Source: an uncultured Gemella sp.
GTDB taxonomy: Bacteria; Bacillota; Bacilli; Staphylococcales; Gemellaceae
Direction: 5' to 3'
DNA: 5,383 bases
Assembly: GCA_927911695.1 (NCBI GenBank)
Contig: CAKMQO010000020.1
Coordinates: 1-5,383 of the forward strand
Part shown: positions 5,165-5,383 of the stretch, piece after piece
Numbering within the stretch: the stretch's first letter is position 1
Layout: each line of letters begins with the position of its first letter
The notes under the pieces: model-generated
What the model was told of the DNA's origin: nothing
Databases searched by the model: none
What the model saw: the letters and a program-made list of their open reading frames with translations, nothing else
Made by a program: the position numbers and the translations under genes

Positions 5165-5383
5165 TACCCAGAAGGTGGTAAGTTCGATAAAGATAAAGAT
5201 ACAGATCAAGAGTTCAAAGTAACACTTAAAGCTAAAGAAGTTACAGTAACACCAGATCAACCAAAAACACCAAGGAACTCCAGTAGATCCAAATAACCCA
5301 GACGGACCTAAATACCCCAGCTGGATTAGAAGAAAAAGATTTAAACAAAACAGTAACACGTACAATCACATACGTATACGAAG
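5165..5383 (+). CDS. Adhesin segment 6: end of MucBP-like module, Pro linker, start of next repeat
   Basis: Frame 2 from 5165 gives YPEGGKFDKDKDTDQEF, KVTLKAKEVTVTPDQP. It closes the MucBP-like module and enters a Pro-rich linker. One extra A at 5272-5273 moves the reading to frame 3 (GTPVDPNNPDGPK) and one extra C at 5315-5318 moves it to frame 1 (YPAGLEEKDLNKTVTRTITY). Uncorrected frame 2 stops at TAA 5294-5296. The VTPDxP...NPDGPK-P linker followed by an RTI-YVYE strand is characteristic of Mub-type repeat boundaries. The gene continues beyond the window. Confidence 0.78.

Larger units (their letters stand above)
2153..5383 (+). pseudogene. YSIRK-signal, Mub-repeat surface adhesin, frameshifted and cut off at 3' end
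   Basis: One large cell-wall adhesin gene, read here through several frames. Removing single extra bases at 2754-2759, 3321-3324, 4754-4759, 4998-5003, 5157, 5164-5165, 5272-5273 and 5315-5318 gives one open frame of about 1074 residues to the window edge. Order: YSIRK-type signal peptide (residues 1-48), K/E/A-rich stretch (about 50-110), FIVAR-like helical module (about 111-183), K/E-rich stretch, second helical segment ending GHRGRVETVLA (to about 303), unassigned beta-rich head (3063 to about 4240), a probable divergent mucus-binding-like module (about 4240-4680), a Mub_B2-like repeat (4681-4996), a MucBP-like module (5004-5240), a Pro-rich linker and the start of another Mub_B2-like repeat. 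Family knowledge suggests septal secretion, sortase anchoring and binding to mucus or another host ligand. The anchor is not in view. Whether the breaks exist in the organism is doubtful. Confidence 0.85.
4681..5383 (+). repeat. Mub-type repeat region: Mub_B2-like, MucBP-like, start of second Mub_B2-like
   Basis: VNRTIKFVYAD at 4681-4713 and VTRTITYVYE at 5353-5382 are equivalent strands about 670 bases apart, each opening a Mub_B2-like unit, with a MucBP-like unit and Pro linker between. At DNA level the copies share CGTACAATxA and GTATAxG stretches but are otherwise diverged, so this is an old protein-level repeat rather than a recent duplication. More units are likely downstream. Confidence 0.65.

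Overview
The window looks like chromosomal DNA of a low-GC Gram-positive coccus. Gemella is my best guess, from the composition, the lysine/glutamate/alanine-rich surface-protein style and the YSIRK-type signal peptide; a related Streptococcus-like genus cannot be excluded. It holds two large genes, both on the plus strand, separated by about 550 bases of very AT-rich intergenic DNA.

Left region (1-1604): the 3' two-thirds or more of fruA, the fused fructose phosphotransferase permease EIIABC. The end of the IIA domain, a complete IIB domain with its phospho-cysteine, and a complete IIC membrane domain are all recognisable, but they are spread over several reading frames. A strong intrinsic terminator (1632-1675) follows.

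Middle (1605-2152): no protein gene that I can support. It contains the terminator, a near-match to a catabolite-response element that is one base short, a 13-bp perfect inverted repeat with a 2-base centre, a weaker inverted repeat, candidate -10 elements and a clear ribosome binding site at 2141-2146.

Right region (2153 to beyond 5383): the 5' part of one very large surface adhesin gene. Corrected for frameshifts it encodes about 1074 residues within the window. In order these are a YSIRK-type signal peptide, a K/E/A-rich stretch, a FIVAR-like helical module, a second helical segment, an unassigned beta-rich head, and then mucus-binding (Mub_B2 / MucBP type) repeats that run off the end. 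A C-terminal LPXTG anchor would be expected downstream but is not in view.

The most striking property is that both genes are broken by about 14 single-base indels (roughly 12 insertions and 2 deletions), nearly all in short homopolymers, while the protein sequence on either side of each break stays intact. The breaks cluster near both ends of the window. I read them as sequencing or assembly errors rather than biology. The apparent chain of short overlapping genes is therefore really two genes: a sugar importer and an unrelated cell-wall adhesin. I found no evidence of a CRISPR array, mobile element, RNA gene or hidden multi-gene system.
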